64,000 bases of DNA from Aplectana chamaeleonis (GCA_029168955.1 JAPDOI010000156.1:848501-912500); one strand, 5' to 3'; shown: positions 24,015 through 37,027, counted from the stretch's first letter. Made by a program: numbers and translations. The notes: a model not told the origin generated them from the letters alone.

Positions 24015-26230
24015 ATCGCCGTGGACACATCATGGATATCAGCCTAGGAATATAGAGGCCCTTAGATTAGAACAGATTTTGTTTACAATGGAAGACACAT
24101 TCACGGTAAAATTTTCAAAAACCTTCCTTTTGGTCCTAGTAGAAAACCGTGCACGATTGCCAGAATTTCTCGCCGAAATTTGATTTTTGTTAAATTCTAT
24201 ATCACACTATTGCAGTCGTTCAGAATAATTTTTGTACTGATAGATTCACGGGATTGAAGAAAATGCAGTCACATTTCAAACATTGCTAAGAAATTTTTGA
24301 AGTAAAAATTTCAAAACTTGAATTTTCAATGTCACAAAAGAAGATTTTTTAGGGCAAAACGTTTCCAGATTATTCCACAGACCTCAGAAGGTAGGATCGG
24401 ACAAAATTTTCATATTCGAATTTCAGATTTTTGGTGAATCATTTTCTTTTAGATACGAAGAGAAAAACGATAATTCGGCTACACAGAAATTCAATCTGAA
24501 TTTATGCAATCATCACGTTCTTAGGTCTGAAAATTCTCAAACCTTTGAGAGGTATCTACATAGGAACACTTGAGATAGTTACTACAGAAACTGACGTTTA
24601 TTAGCATTCGTCTATAATGGAAAGGATCAAAATCCTTGATAAAAAAATTGAAAACGAAATTCAATTGTCTACTCAAATTATTGGTTTGCTCTAAAAAATT
24701 ATAAACAAAACTTCCTCGCTCAAAAAAAGTGAAAAATCAAATTTTTTTCTCTTTTGGAAATCAACAAGATCGAATGAACTCGTTTGTTCGGAAACTGAAA
24801 ATCTAATGTATCTTCATTAATTCGAAATGTATATCGAAGCCATTACACAAAAAAAAGTTGGTTGAGGACAGGAAAAAATCGTTTTTTTTGGCTTGTTTGT
24901 TTGAAATGCAGAAAAATCGATATTATAAATTCGGTTTTAAATTTTTGAGCTTAATTTTTTCTGGAAAAAAAAGGAAACTACTTCATCGAATTTTTGAAAC
25001 CCGATCTTATTTGTTCGAAACGAATATTAAAAATCGAATTTATTCGTTGGTTTTCTCGCTGGAGATATAAAAAATAGAATTTATTAATTCATAAATTCAA
25101 CATATTGGAAAATTAAATTTACTAATTGATTCTAGCAATTTCGCAGAATGATAAGTACTCTAGTGAACAGGGTGAGTCATTCTCTGCGCATACTGTAGGT
25201 GAAAAAACCAGGGAAGCTATCGTTTTTCCCAACATTCGAAAAAGCAGACCTGGGCTTGCCCTGTGCTAGTCACGACTTTTTTCAGCAACAGCGGATGACT
25301 GACGCGGATTAATTTTAGATTTCCAGTAGTCAGATGCCAAGAAGTCGAAAAAACAGAGAGCTGACAGATTCCTGCACAATTCTGAAGAGGAACAGGCGGA
25401 GCGTTTTCATGTAAAATTTGGCAACCGACACGCCCACATTTGTGCCTAATGTGCTTCGCCTTTGAAGTTTATCAAACAGAGAAAATGGAACAACAGGCAT
25501 CCTCAAAAAGCGAATTAGGAACAATCAATGCCATTTGGACGAGAAGGAAATAAGAAATGCATGGACCAGAAAAACTAAAGTTGCCAAGAGACCGGATCGT
25601 TATGATAGTGTAATAGGCACAGAGAAAAAAAAACGATTAGATCTCGGCGAGTCGCAGAGTTAGACTAAACGACGTGTGTGGTCAACCTGCACTTCATTCA
25701 GCTACCAAAACAGAAAATTATGTATTATTATAAATATAAACGTCTGACAGCTCAAAAAAATTATAGGAAAAAAAAAACGAAAGTTTTCGTTTTCCGGCTC
25801 TGGTCACTAAAAAATTCTCACGAAAAAAACTTATTTCAGGACTCACACCAAGAAGGAAATGACTCTCGACTAGCGCGGCAGAGCACAAAATCTTAGAGGA
25901 CCCGGTCTTGCCCTTTACACTTCTAGACTCCCTGAACTCAGAAAAGTATTAAGCGCTCATCGAAATCTTCATGGAAGTGGAATGAAACAAAGTTATCGAA
26001 AGTTCAGAGAACCCACAACGTCGCGGTATTGACGCGAAACACTAAAGAGCCGCGTTCGAACAGCACGCGAAACTCTATGTTTTCCGACTATCTCCAATAG
26101 AATCAGCGGGTTTCGATTTGTTTGCTTTATACTCAAGAACTAGCGAAACGCATTCAAAATATTCGAACCTAAAAAAACCCAAAAATATCACTTGAAAATG
26201 AGAGTATTGAGGCGAAAGCGATATAAATTG
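24015..26230. other. AT-rich stretch, no supported feature
   Basis: Long AT-rich sequence with runs of A and T and only short ORFs. No exon with both splice signals and no inverted ends were seen. Confidence 0.45.
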
Positions 26231-26232
26231 TA

Positions 26233-26236
<4 letters not shown>

Positions 26237-26316
<80 letters not shown>

Positions 26317-26332
26317 TTATTTATTTATTTAT
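26237..26332 (+). repeat. (AT)n microsatellite with TTTA tail
   Basis: About 70 bp of uninterrupted AT dinucleotides are followed by TTTATTTATTTATTTA. Just downstream, 26346-26368 is a perfect 10-bp-arm GC hairpin (AAAGCGCCGC, loop TTC). Confidence 0.95.
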
Positions 26333-26982
26333 ACATATACCGGCTAAAGCGCCGCTTCGCGGCGCTTTGTCCGGGAACCATAAGCGTTTGATAACAGTTC
26401 ATCGGGGTTTGGGGCGGGGAATAAGTCCGGGAGGTGGTTCTAAGTCACGTCAATGATGTTGTCGTGTCACCAACGCATGAAGGTTGTGACCCCAGGTGAT
26501 GCCTAGAGTAGAATCTCCTCCACGTAATGAGGGTGAAGTCGTTTGGCTGAAGAAAGGAAAAGAGCTCAGACTGCTCGCTGATTTTTTGGCTATTTCGATG
26601 ACAGAATGTTGAGAACCGAGAAACGTAATCCCCTAACCTTCTCCTGAATGAGTGCACAATCGTATGAGCCTAACTATACTTTGAAGGTTTTGTTGGTCTG
26701 AAATGCACATACAGCTCAATACTGCTGGAAGTAGAAAACTGAAGGTTTGAATTCCGACTCTGCTGTGTAAAAAACCAGAATTATTATTCATACAAAAAAA
26801 TGATTAAGAAAACCAGCAGTTTACTACCAAAACACCTGCACTCTGCCATTGCGGACCTGGTAAGACGCGCGCTACATTTCTTTCTGTTACGCTCGTTTAT
26901 ACCTCCGCCTCAGAGCGTCAGAGCGAAAAGTAATTTTACAATATTGATCTCACGGCGCGCATAGATCGACATTATAGAAATT

Positions 26983-27115
26983 CACTTCGCCGCGTAGCTC
27001 GGAGACGGAACTATGAACGACGCCTAATGCCGATCGTGCCGCGCGACGTGATAAATATTCTAGGATAGCACTTCGCCTCACAGCTCGGCGGCGGAACTAT
27101 AAACGACGCCTTGGG
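26983..27115 (+). repeat. direct repeat, period 86 bp
   Basis: CACTTCGCCGCGTAGCTCGG is followed by GACGGAACTATGAACGACGCC. The same blocks recur from 27069 as CACTTCGCCTCACAGCTCGG and GGCGGAACTATAAACGACG. There are two units only and no coding signal. Confidence 0.6.
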
Positions 27116-27524
27116 CGACCACTCGAGAATAGCCAACCAAAATGTTTGATTTTTCGAATAGTCGATCAGTTTCTCGAGTCATGACATTCGAATATTTTAC
27201 AGAGAAACAAAAACTGCACAAGTTTTTAGTATTATTGAAAATATAAGCGTAGAAAGGGGTAATTCAGAAAAATACGAATAGATAGTCGAAAAAAAACATG
27301 ACGCATAATATCTAGGCGAGCGAAATACATACAAACCGCCTTTCCGGGTAACTTTTGGTCTAAGTTAATTGAAAGGACTGAATTGGCTGAGAACGTATGA
27401 AAGAATACGTTGAAATCTAACGTCTAAGATGATATGTCTAATACTGTTTAGCAAAAATGAAAATTAGCAGTTCCGGAAAAAAATTCTAAAATTTACTCCC
27501 AACTATAAAAACGCCTGCACCCTG

Positions 27525-27702
27525 CGAGGGCCCTCAAGGCAATCACGGCACCCACAACACCCACTGCTCTCACAGCACCCACTGCATCCACAGGCGCTCA
27601 CGGCACTCACGGCGCCCACAACACCCACTGTTCTCACAGCACCCATCGCATGCATGGCACTAACGGCACTCACGGCATCCAGGGCACTCACGGCACCCTT
27701 TG
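27525..27702 (+). repeat. 9-bp minisatellite, CTCACGGCA type
   Basis: About twenty 9-bp units such as CTCACGGCA, CCCACAACA, CCCACTGCT and CTCACAGCA. It has the same core and period as 23851-24008 but the opposite orientation. Confidence 0.75.
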
Positions 27703-28910
27703 AAAAAAAATACAAAATTAGTTTATATACATATAAATAGTGCAATTGAAAGTTCAAAAGCGAAAAACAGGAGTCATGGACAAAAAAGGAAACCTGTAGA
27801 GGTAAAGCTCGGCTTTCGTGATCGGAATTCGTCTTCACAAGGGTGCATGCTTCGATAATTCCGGGTCTGCGGCTCCTATCAAAAATACTGGTTTTCTGCG
27901 GGCTCAAATGGCCCAAAATGAACCATTTCGGGGGCCACAGTGCCATTAGAAAGCGAAAATGGCAGCACTAGTAAGCGGGATGAAAGCGAAACGAAGTGAG
28001 TGGCTGGCTGACTGGCTGGGCTGACTGGCGGCGGTGGCTGTGGCGAGACAGCCCGGTTCTCTGATCAAAGACTCGCGCCAATGAGCGCGCAACTATGGCG
28101 TAACGTCTCTGCGGTTCTATTAGTGATTTTCCCGCACGGCGGCGTACGCGAGCGCGGAACTTGTTTTCCGAGGCAAAGCTCTGCTTCCTCTTTGAAAAAG
28201 ACCCCGATGGCACATATGCTAATCGAAGCGACGATCCCCGAGGCCATCCCGCAACAGCGTCGGGCAAGAACTGGTCTTTCTCGAGCACACCACGGCAGAT
28301 TCACCCCGCCATGCCACGACACGTTAGATAGATAGATAGACCTCCTATAACCAGTCAGCGGTGGCCATGGCAAGATCATCCTTTGACTGTACATGTTGTA
28401 ACACCTGGGAAAAGCCGGTTCTGGAATAGGTACGCACGTATTCAGAAGTCACACCATGACACATCAACCATCGAAATCACCAACTAAATAGGGTTGATGT
28501 TCGGGAATGGAAAAAATGGCAACAAAAGGACGCTATCTGGCTTAGGTAGCACAAAGAGCGACTGGAAAGACCTCGATGTTGCTTTCAGAAAAAGTGAAAT
28601 TGATGACTGGGCGCACCAATGCGAAAAAAAGAAACCCGCTGTTCTCAACGGCTTGAAGGGGAAAGGACCGGTCGCCGCATAGTTTGGTGTCGATACCATA
28701 CCGATGAAAAATTCATTTTTTCGTCTACACTAGCTAAGCTCCCTTTAAACATTTGAAAGGCAATATATTCTTGAAGGTTAGGTTCGTTCGAATATCAACA
28801 GTCTCGAAACTTGGAATAGATAAATCTAGCTGAATTAGATGAACCCAATGCACAAGTTTCGCAAGCTATGAATTTTTACTTTTGGAAAATGCCCTCCAAG
28901 TTAAGGGTTA

Positions 28911-29400
28911 CAGTAATCGCAGCATGGTAGGCCCGGCCAAATATTGATATTTCCAAGGCACCCAAGACGCCCCTGACCGCACCTTGGCGCTTCTCACGGC
29001 ATCGATGACGTTTCTCACGGCACCCACGGCGCTTCTTACGGCACCCACAGCGCTTCTTACGGCATCCAAAGCGCTCCACACGGCACTCTCTGCGCTCCTC
29101 TTGCCATACATCGTGGTCCTCAAGGCAGCCACGGCGCTCCTCACGGCACTTGCTGCAATCACTGTGCTCGCTGAGAGACGATTTCCGCGCCAAGAAAAAA
29201 GCGTGGACCACGGCTAGAAACGTGGGCAACGCTTGCCCCGTTTCTGCTTCCGTGTATCGAAGTCAATCTTGAGACAAAAATATCTCCACGGAGACCGTTT
29301 TCTCAGCGCTTTTTACGCCTTCCCTGAGACTATCTGGGGTCTGGGGTGTGCGCTCCAATATACATATCAGAAAATCTTTGAAAATTTCGGCCACACCATC
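28911..29400 (+). repeat. dispersed repeat carrying a 21-bp CACGGC minisatellite, copy 1
   Basis: The left flank is CGCAGCATGGTAGGCCCGGC, followed by 9+12-bp units (CACGGCACC then CACGGCGCTTCT) to about 29165. The right flank has GCGTGGACCACGGCTAGAAA, then CCTGAGACTATCTGG and GTGTGCGCTCCA. The same flanks surround arrays at 43027-43520 (same strand) and 39490-39820 (opposite strand), so the array and flanks moved as one unit. Confidence 0.6.
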
Positions 29401-29741
29401 AGAGCTATCCAGCAGACTATCGAAAAGTAACTCACTCAAAGCTACTCGGAAAAATTGGAAACAAATAGGTTGTAGTATAAGTGTATGATACTTGAACGTG
29501 TCGAGTGACTTACATCAAAATAGTATGTGTATGGTTTCTGTTTTTATTTTAGTCTGACGGAAAGGACCAGGCGGCTGGCCGTGCGGTGTTGGCGGCCTCA
29601 CTGGAGAATGGGGTTTCGATTCGCGCGGGGTGATCTACCGTCGCAGCCCCGTCCATTTCGTGACTTTAGGGGGCGCGCAGTGTCAGGTCGTGGGAGAGAT
29701 GTTTTTTCTGCGAAACCATATCGTTCATCATTTTCTTCCAG

Positions 29742-29794
29742 TGCATTCTTGATGTGCCACACATCGCACCTCTCACGTATGCGTTTAGACAGTG
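29742..29794 (+). CDS. weak candidate exon, 53 nt
   Basis: A strong acceptor (TTTTCTTCCAG) is followed by 53 nt open in one frame (CILDVPHIAPLTYAFRQ plus two bases) and a strong donor (GTG/GTAAGC). Another acceptor (TTTTTATTTTAG) at 29551-29552 opens a frame beginning SDGKDQAAGRAVLAASLENG, which may be the preceding exon. Neither piece is recognisable, and the intron that would follow contains the 30.0-30.5 kb minisatellite. Confidence 0.28.
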
Positions 29795-30004
29795 GTAAGC
29801 AAGGAAAAACTAACCGATTTCGTGGGTGAGTTTTTAAGGGTTTTTCTTGTGTTACACCTTGTAGAAGTTGGATATACATACGCCTTATAGTTAGAACGAA
29901 TTGAGATAAGAAAGTCTGTCCGGACCAATTAAACCCCATTTCAAGGTCCATAACACCAAGCGTCTTATCTTTTACGGGAAATAGCCTTACAGCCGAAGAA
30001 TCTG

Positions 30005-30545
30005 GTATTCGCAGCTTCACCGCGGCACCCACGGTGGCATAATGCCTCTTCACGGCACTCACGGCGACCTCTTCGCTACGTGAGGCGTTTTCACGGCGCA
30101 CTTATCATGGAATGAGATACGATCACGGCCTTGACGGCCGGCGGTTCACGGCGAATTGCCTTCAAGGCACACACGGCGAGATCTTCCCTGCACGCACGTC
30201 AGACTCTTTATAGAGCTCATGCCGAACTCTTCACGGCACTCATGGCAAACCCTTCATGGCAAGAGTTATGTTTGCGGCAATTATGGCGAACTCATTACAG
30301 CATGAGATGTGTTCGCGGCACCCACCGTAAACTCTTCGCAGCAAGAGGTGTCTCCATGACATCCACTGCGAACCACTGCATAGGTGTGTTCACTGCGTTC
30401 ACGGCGAAGTCACAACGACATGAGGTATCCTTGCGACACTCACGGCGAACTCATCACGGGAAGAGGTATACTCACGGCAAACTTCTCACTGCTTTCACGG
30501 CCATCTAAGCATGACAAGAGGTGTTTCCACGACACTCATGGGGAA
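30005..30545 (+). repeat. minisatellite with units of about 42 bp, CACGGCGAACTC type
   Basis: Units contain CACGGCGAACTCATCACGG, then AAGAGGTGT, and repeat about every 41-42 bp with divergence. The 125-aa ORF across it reflects a period divisible by three, not a recognised protein. Confidence 0.6.
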
Positions 30546-30900
30546 CTGCACAGGTGGAGGTGCTCAGGCCATACTTTGGCTTTTGATTATAGTTTTTGCT
30601 TCTTGCTAGGCCATCTAAGCTACAGTTAATTGCGTACTGACAGCAGCTTCTGTATTGAACGAAATCAGAAATCACAGGTAAGAAGTTAATAATCGAATTA
30701 AAGATTTAAACAAAGCAATTAATCATTCAGATGAGGAATCCATAGTCTCCAAGAACGATTCAGAGAGAGTAAAACTTCGGAGTTGAGGTAGCCATAATGG
30801 GCTAACTGAAAAGACTGTAAAAAACGACGTATAAAGAAACCCCAACATCAGGCTAACAGACTCCATCCCAAAACCACAGGATGGAGTTTAAAGCTCAATT

Positions 30901-31196
30901 ATGAATATTTCAGGCTTCCCCAGCAAAGAAGTGTCTACTGCTTCTGCCAGCTTAACTCCAGCCGCGCTAATCCAGCATGGGAAAGTTATGACGTTTTCGA
31001 CCTCGAGGCTGAAGGATGGCAGGCATCTGCCGGGCAACCATGTATTAAAAAGAAGCATTGAAGATGCAGAAAACGGCTTGTGCCTAGTCCCTAGTCCGAC
31101 TTGCTGCACTCCAATCAAATAGTTAATGGTGGGAAGAAAGGCTGAACGCCCCCTGCTGAACAATTTTATTGTACCCTCTGGGTTAGAATACCCCAA
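30901..31196. CDS. weak candidate coding segment, strand undecided
   Basis: An AATATTTCAG acceptor ends at 30913. Behind it two plus-strand frames stay open for 60 or more codons, and the minus strand is also open across 30888-31196. Base composition is more gene-like than its surroundings. I cannot choose a frame or name a family, so this marks a region to check and is not a gene call. Confidence 0.2.
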
Positions 31197-31661
31197 TCCT
31201 GGGTAGACTCAAGGGTCAATTCGGGAATGGCCGATCAAGAGAACAGCAGGCTACTGAAACACCACATGGCACCACATGCAGTAAACGAGCGAAACCCGAA
31301 AAACACCAAAGACCCCCTCAGTTAATGACAGCCGAATCATTTAAAGAAGAAGATAAACTGGTTTAGCAAGAGCAATATTTGAGAGGATTATGGTTGTTAA
31401 GTAAAGAAAAACAAGTTTGAATGAAATTTATCTGCGCACACGGCTCTAAAACCATCTTTCACCCTCGGTTCCTACACGAATGTAGCGATCTTTCAAAAAA
31501 AAAAACTAAACACTAGAAACACAGGAGCTCAGGTTTCTCGTAGATAAACTCTAAGAACTGGAGGAAAAAAATTAAATGGAGCAAAATAGTAAGAATCTGT
31601 AAACCTTTATAAAAGAAGAGAAAATTCAGATTCAATAAATTTAATGTTCAAATATATTCAG

Positions 31662-31906
31662 GAAATGGAAGCGGGTTCAGCACATAACCTGTCGTTGTTT
31701 CACTTCAAAAAATTTTATACACCAAATTCACTCACTGTTCAGTTGTTCAATAGCGAATTTCACGTTCTGCTGGAAAGTGAGGCTATGTCAGATGAATATG
31801 CCTCTTCCAACAAAGAACATCAAAAATTAACAACCATGCAGCCAACAAAGGAAATCAGTTTAAACCAAGACTGGGACGACCTAAGGAAGTCGACTATAGT
31901 TGACAG
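31662..31906 (+). CDS. candidate exon, 81 codons plus 2 nt, unknown protein
   Basis: The acceptor AAATATATTCAG precedes 245 nt of open frame ending at the donor GACAG/GTCAGT. The translation starts EMEAGSAHNLSLFHFKKF and ends LNQDWDDLRKSTIVDR. It is hydrophilic with no motif I recognise. No flanking exons were identified with confidence. The 31227-31325 stretch upstream has a short ORF (MADQENSRLLKHH...) that may or may not be related. Confidence 0.3.
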
Positions 31907-32354
31907 GTCAGTTTGAAGATTATAACGCACTAGCAATTATAACACTTCGTTAGCTCCTTGAAGCTGGCCTAAGCTCTTAGCGGATCAGAGAACCCCAGCT
32001 GATGCTTTTCCAGTCGAGCAAATGGTGAGTGGTGGGATTTTCGGCAGCGGGCGCGTTGACGCATGAGCTGAGCTGCGACTGGAGCGAGGACTGGGTTCAG
32101 ACTGACTGACTGCCTGACTACGAGGTGGGCTAATCGTGAATCCGACGGCAAGCAGTCGGCTGAATAATGTGGACGAGTCGCCAACATGGGCCACATGACT
32201 GCATGGTTATTCCACGTACAATTAGGTTAGTCCGGAAATTCTCAGAGTTTTCGGATTTCTACAGGGAAATGAAAGTTTCGGGAAGATCCTTTAGTAGGAA
32301 TGCATTTCAATTCGAACACTTCGAATGGCTGAGAAAATTATATATGTGACGCAT

Positions 32355-32490
32355 CCATGCTCCACGCGGTTTCAAGACGGTCACACGGCACCCATCACTA
32401 CTCGAGGTTGCACGGCACGCAAATCTAGGCTGTAGCACGGCACTTACCATGATTAGGTGTCGGCACACCCAGCAATATTCGGTTGCACGG
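32355..32490 (+). repeat. short array of CACGGCAC boxes, spacing about 26 bp
   Basis: CACGGCACCCATC, CACGGCACGCAAA, CACGGCACTTACC, then after a gap CACGGCACAAAAG, each preceded by GTTG, GTAG or similar. This is the sparsest member of the CACGGCA arrays in the window. Confidence 0.45.
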
Positions 32491-32499
32491 CACAAAAGC

Positions 32500-35400
32500 A
32501 CTGATAGACACACTTCTTTCTTGAAAGGCAGTGTTCACGATAATCTACGATTTTGAGATTAGTCGCTAAATCGATTTTTCGGCCCCCGAGTAGAACTGAA
32601 ATGACGAAGAAACCGAGAATAACGCACCAGAAGAGCACGAAATCCTTTACTCTCACCGCGCTTCTTTACTCTCAGTGGAACTGTTTAATGTAACAATGAA
32701 ATCGTTTGTGGACCCGTCTTTTGCAATTCTCTATTTTGTGTTTCTCCGTTCTTTCCTTCGGACCCTAACTAATACTGTTTTGCCTGAAGTATTCTTCCAT
32801 TTTAGGTTAGCCCCATTTTTCACCGGTAACAACCACCGTGAACATTTTCATCAAACCAGACAAGTAGTCTAGTCCAAAGAATAATGTCTCTGAAATAAGA
32901 CGATTTAGTGCGTTTCCCGCCGTTTCATCGTAGTTTTGGTATCCCTCGGTAGCCAACGCATGGTTTGGGTGGAAAACCCGGGAACGAAAATCATCTTGGA
33001 CACTGCCCTTAAGGCATCATCAACGCAAAGCCTTTTTAGCCTCACAAGTCTCACAATCACTACAAAAGCACCATAAGCCACCACAAGTTTTGGATGCATC
33101 AGTTTCTAGAATTCCCGAAAATCTTCAAGTTATACAACAACCAAGTTAGGAGTTGTTGCATACAACTATTAGGCGTTGGAACAAGTTTTAAGGTGTTTTT
33201 TGTAATTTGGACGATTTAATTAAAAAACGTTGTAAAATTTGTATATTTCACACCAACTGCTGTCCAGCTTTAGCGACGAATTTCTACTATATTTTGAGCA
33301 GCATACAAATTTCTCGTTGGGAGATTGTCTCTTTCTTCGAGTTGTTCCCCTATTAGTACCACCTTTCGGATTCTCTGCACAAAACGAGGTGCTGCTCGGC
33401 TAGGCCATGGTAATCTCCCGGCACGAGCGCTAGTCGGAAGGAGCAGTGTCTACTGAATACAGCGGCAGGGGTACGACACCATCTAGAAGCGTCTCCAAAG
33501 TTTCCTCGACAATTTCTCGCAGGATGTCGCCTGGCGTTGGCTGGCTGTAGGCCTTTTCGCATATTGGGGCGTTTAAAGGCATAGTCCAACCTCAGAATCG
33601 TTTTCCAGGTCAGCTGTAAGAAAACTTTACGCTGATCACAACGATGACTCCAGAGTTGCTCAGAGCCCACTAGGAAGGGAAGTAGGGCCCCTCGAAGATT
33701 GTGAATTCGAAGAACAAGGATTTCGTGGAGGAGCTGTCTCTTGTCTACATTTTCTCGACATTAGCAGCCATCGCACTGAAATAGGTAGCGATATAAAGCT
33801 GGACCAACACACAATTGAGGAAAGACAGGTTTTGAAAAAAAATTCACAGCGCATCTCGTCCTTATTGAGGTCGAGCACTTTTCGGTGGGCGTTAACCTTT
33901 GTTTCTTTTATGAGGGCGTGGTCGACCTTTTCCTCGTTTGGCAGGATTAATATACACGGCGGTGGGACTATAGTAGCCAAATTTACCCCTGAGTTCGGAC
34001 TATGCCTTCACGTTCTGATTTTAGGCTCAATTGCATGAATGATTGTTGGTTAAAGCAGCATAAATGATTGAGAATGATATCGACTTTATGCCATAAGTCG
34101 ATGTTTAAAGCTTGTAATATACGCAACTGACAAAAAAACCTACGAAAACGCGATGCAAATGGAGAAATAACTGGTTGTTCTCGAATTGGAATGAAAGTGG
34201 ACGAGTTACATCGCAGTATACACGCTCGGGTAAAATACGAAGAGCTAGAAAAAATCATCGTTCACGTAGTGAATCCAATAGACGCTCACGACCTGCACTA
34301 GGACGATAACGCCGTTGGAAGCATCAGAAACTGGATAAAAATACCGTATTCGAGCTATCAATTTGGACCAGTTGGAATTGAGGGGTGCGAACTGTAAAAA
34401 AAAAGTAGGCAGAGACTTTACGCTTCGCTGGCTCAATAGGACTCCAATACGGTCATTTTGACTCCTTTCCGACGCTTCCAATGTCGTGAGCGTTCTACTA
34501 GGAGCCGTTTTGACACAAAGGTTGATATGGTTAGGGCACAAATATAGTATGTTGCTCGCAACTTAGCGTAGTGGAAAATAGTAGTTTGCGGGTATAGTTG
34601 ATGATTTTCCAGCATATAACTACATAACTCTACATGGGATGCTGCGAGAATGAACACCCTAGTTAAGCCGTGCTTAGTGAAACTCTCAGAACTTAGTCAT
34701 ACCCCTAATACGTCCGCACTTTCATAACAGCTTCTAGCCTGGCTGAGTGAATCGTACCCTGAAAATAGCATAAAAACGGCAGATGCAAAGTATAGACAGC
34801 TAGTGAAATGTAGGCATGTTTGTCTCTGCTCATAGTTTATATCTAACGCGATAAGTCATTGATCATGCAAATACGGGACGAATTACTCTGGTGCGATCAC
34901 TGGTAAACAAATGCATAAAAAAGACATAATAATAAAAATAACTCTAGCACCATATAGTGACAATATATGTGTGTGGGGTGATAATCGATTTAGGCTTATC
35001 GATGAGCATGCACGTCGCTCTTCGTATTTATCAGCGAGAAGAACAGCTGACTAGAGGAAGCACACCAGGCAGCGCGGGTTGTCCTTTGAGATGAGAGAAT
35101 CGCTTCCGAGAACATGCGATTTTTAAACAAAACAGAGTCATCGAATAGTTTTTGCACTGTGCACATATCCTGGCACTGACAGAGGGGATCGGAAGAAAAA
35201 AGCTGACGGATTGATCCATTGATAATAACACTATCAATGTAAGAGTGATTTATGAGCGACTGAAAAATCAATCGTCACTAAAAAAATTGAAACCTGTTTT
35301 CCAGAACACGTCAAAAAACGCAGTTGAAAAAACTTAATCTGATGATTAGTGTGCTAATAATATAAATATTAATTAATAATAGAAGTGACATATAGACATG

Positions 35401-36240
35401 GGCATTCGACTTTACTACGGAATGACTAAATAATTACAATATTGCATTTTCAGAACATCTCGAATCAATGGATAAATCGAAAAACCTACCATTTTTTCAG
35501 AGAGATGGATGTACTTCTATTTTTCGGATCTAATTTTTGGGTGTACTTCTAATACAGGTGTACTTCTATTTTTCAGCCTCATTTTTCGAAAATCCCATAG
35601 TGGGAATACAGTGGACATTTTCACAAATGATCTTTTAAATTCGTGATCAACAACCACCATGCTAGATTGAGTGATTGTTTTCCTACTCATAAATATTATC
35701 ATCTTCTTCTAAGCCTTGTTTTGCGGTCAAAATGTTTATTTCCCATCCTTTTCCGAAATGTACTAGTAATAGAGGAGTACTTCGGAAAGAGAGTTTACCT
35801 TTATTATTCAGTCTTCTCTTTTTTTGTATTCCAAATGGAGGGTTTTTTCTAATAGAGAAAATACTGTGTTTGGATTTTTTTAATGACTGAATGATTTCAA
35901 GTAATGACGTTGTGAAATTCTCGAATTGTATAATAAATTCGACTTGGACTTTTCAATATTTTTTAGATGAGTGCTTCTGAAAACCAGTTTTTCATTCAAT
36001 TCAAACAAAGATGTGGAAGTCTCCTAAAATTACGTGTATGGAGGTTCGACCTCGATCATAACAGATAGGCACAAAGTGCTAAAGGAGGAACGTTCACACT
36101 AACATCACACAATGCTCAAAAACACCTGAAGGATATCTTTGACACTAGCACGCAACGACACTTTTACCTGTGTTCGCCTTGTTGGATAGCATCTCGTATG
36201 ACAAGGTCTGGCCCTAGCAGTGAGTAAAGTGCGGTAATTA
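32500..36240. other. no supported gene
   Basis: Mixed AT-rich DNA. Minus-strand ORFs at 33353-33670 and 33660-33980 lie in less AT-rich sequence that could be a decayed transposon coding region, but I recognise no motif. GTGTACTTCTATTTTTC repeats three times near 35510-35575. Confidence 0.35.
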
Positions 36241-36259
36241 GTCCGAGTCGACGACTCCC

Positions 36260-36543
36260 GGGGCGGCATGCACGTACGCGGCGGGTTAGGTTGGGGTTAG
36301 GCAGGGTTTGGGGCGTCGGCGCATTTCATGATTGCTTTGCAAGTGCTGGAGATAATCAATAGTTGGTGTCTCAACGGGGTTTCGGCTGCCCTACCCTCCT
36401 AGGTAGGGCTTGCGAGGGAAAGATTTTTCAGTGCTAGCCTAACCCCCTTTCAGCCCTCGCGCCGCTATCATCAAATTAACGCGCCGACGCTCCAAACCCT
36501 GCCTAACCCCAACCTAACCCGCCGCGTACGTGCATGCCGCCCC
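36260..36543. mobile_element. near-perfect 63-bp inverted repeat with GTTAGG motifs
   Basis: Arms at 36260-36322 and 36481-36543 differ at about one position. The arm includes GGCATGCACGTACGCGGCGG and then GGTTAGGTTGGGGTTAGGC. The spacer of about 158 bp is unrelated. High arm identity implies either a recent origin or arm homogenisation. No terminal duplication was defined. Confidence 0.65.
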
Positions 36544-36624
36544 CGTAATTCACACCTCGCTCGCACCTCGCCTAGGCTCCGCCCCTTGGGACAGAACGTC
36601 CGCCACCCACGAAAACCGGAAAGT

Positions 36625-36840
36625 TTTTGTTCCAAATATTTTCGAAAGAAGGCAAAATGGATATAGTTCGTACGAATATTTTTCGAACGAACGAATTTCA
36701 AAAATCTTTCGAAATTTCGGAGGTTAGACGAACCAATTTCGGAACTAATAGAAGTTTCGATTTTTTTGCAAGTCGTTTGAAATTTCGGATTTTTTCGAAG
36801 TTCAGAATTTTTCCCGAAACTCCTTCAAAATTTTAGATAC
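36625..36840. repeat. TTCGAACGAACGAA-rich repeat, copy 1
   Basis: Iterated TTCGAACGAACGAATTTC, TTTCGAAATTTCGG and similar motifs. Same family as 37462-37716 and 56599-56804. Confidence 0.45.
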
Positions 36841-37027
36841 TCTTGTTTCAAAAGCGGACTCAACGCTCTAATGACGACGCTCAGTCAGAAATTGAAATTC
36901 CCACTCGTGTTCGATTTCTACTCAAGTCGCAAGCATGCATATCCTTTTCTCCCTCATTTCAACAGTTTGAACTGATGCTTATCGGGCCTATCATGTCGAA
37001 GTGCCCTAATCAGCATTACTGTGCATA

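Noticed and set aside
26346..26368. Perfect GC hairpin after the AT repeat, considered as a terminator
   Set aside because: It resembles a bacterial intrinsic terminator, but the context is eukaryotic, has no U tract and no adjacent gene.
29598..30101. 167-codon minus-strand ORF
   Set aside because: It overlaps better-supported plus-strand splice signals and runs into a minisatellite. No domain is recognised.
27525..30545. Regularly spaced repeats considered as a CRISPR array
   Set aside because: The genome is a nematode. Units are contiguous and diverged with no unique spacers, and no cas-like genes are present.
33353..33980. Overlapping minus-strand ORFs considered as LINE coding sequence
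   Set aside because: Composition is suggestive but I found no endonuclease or RT motif. A protein profile search would be decisive.
36283..36302. Interstitial telomere made of TTAGGC units
   Set aside because: Only a single TTAGGC plus related GGTTAGG words occur in each arm. That is not a tandem array.
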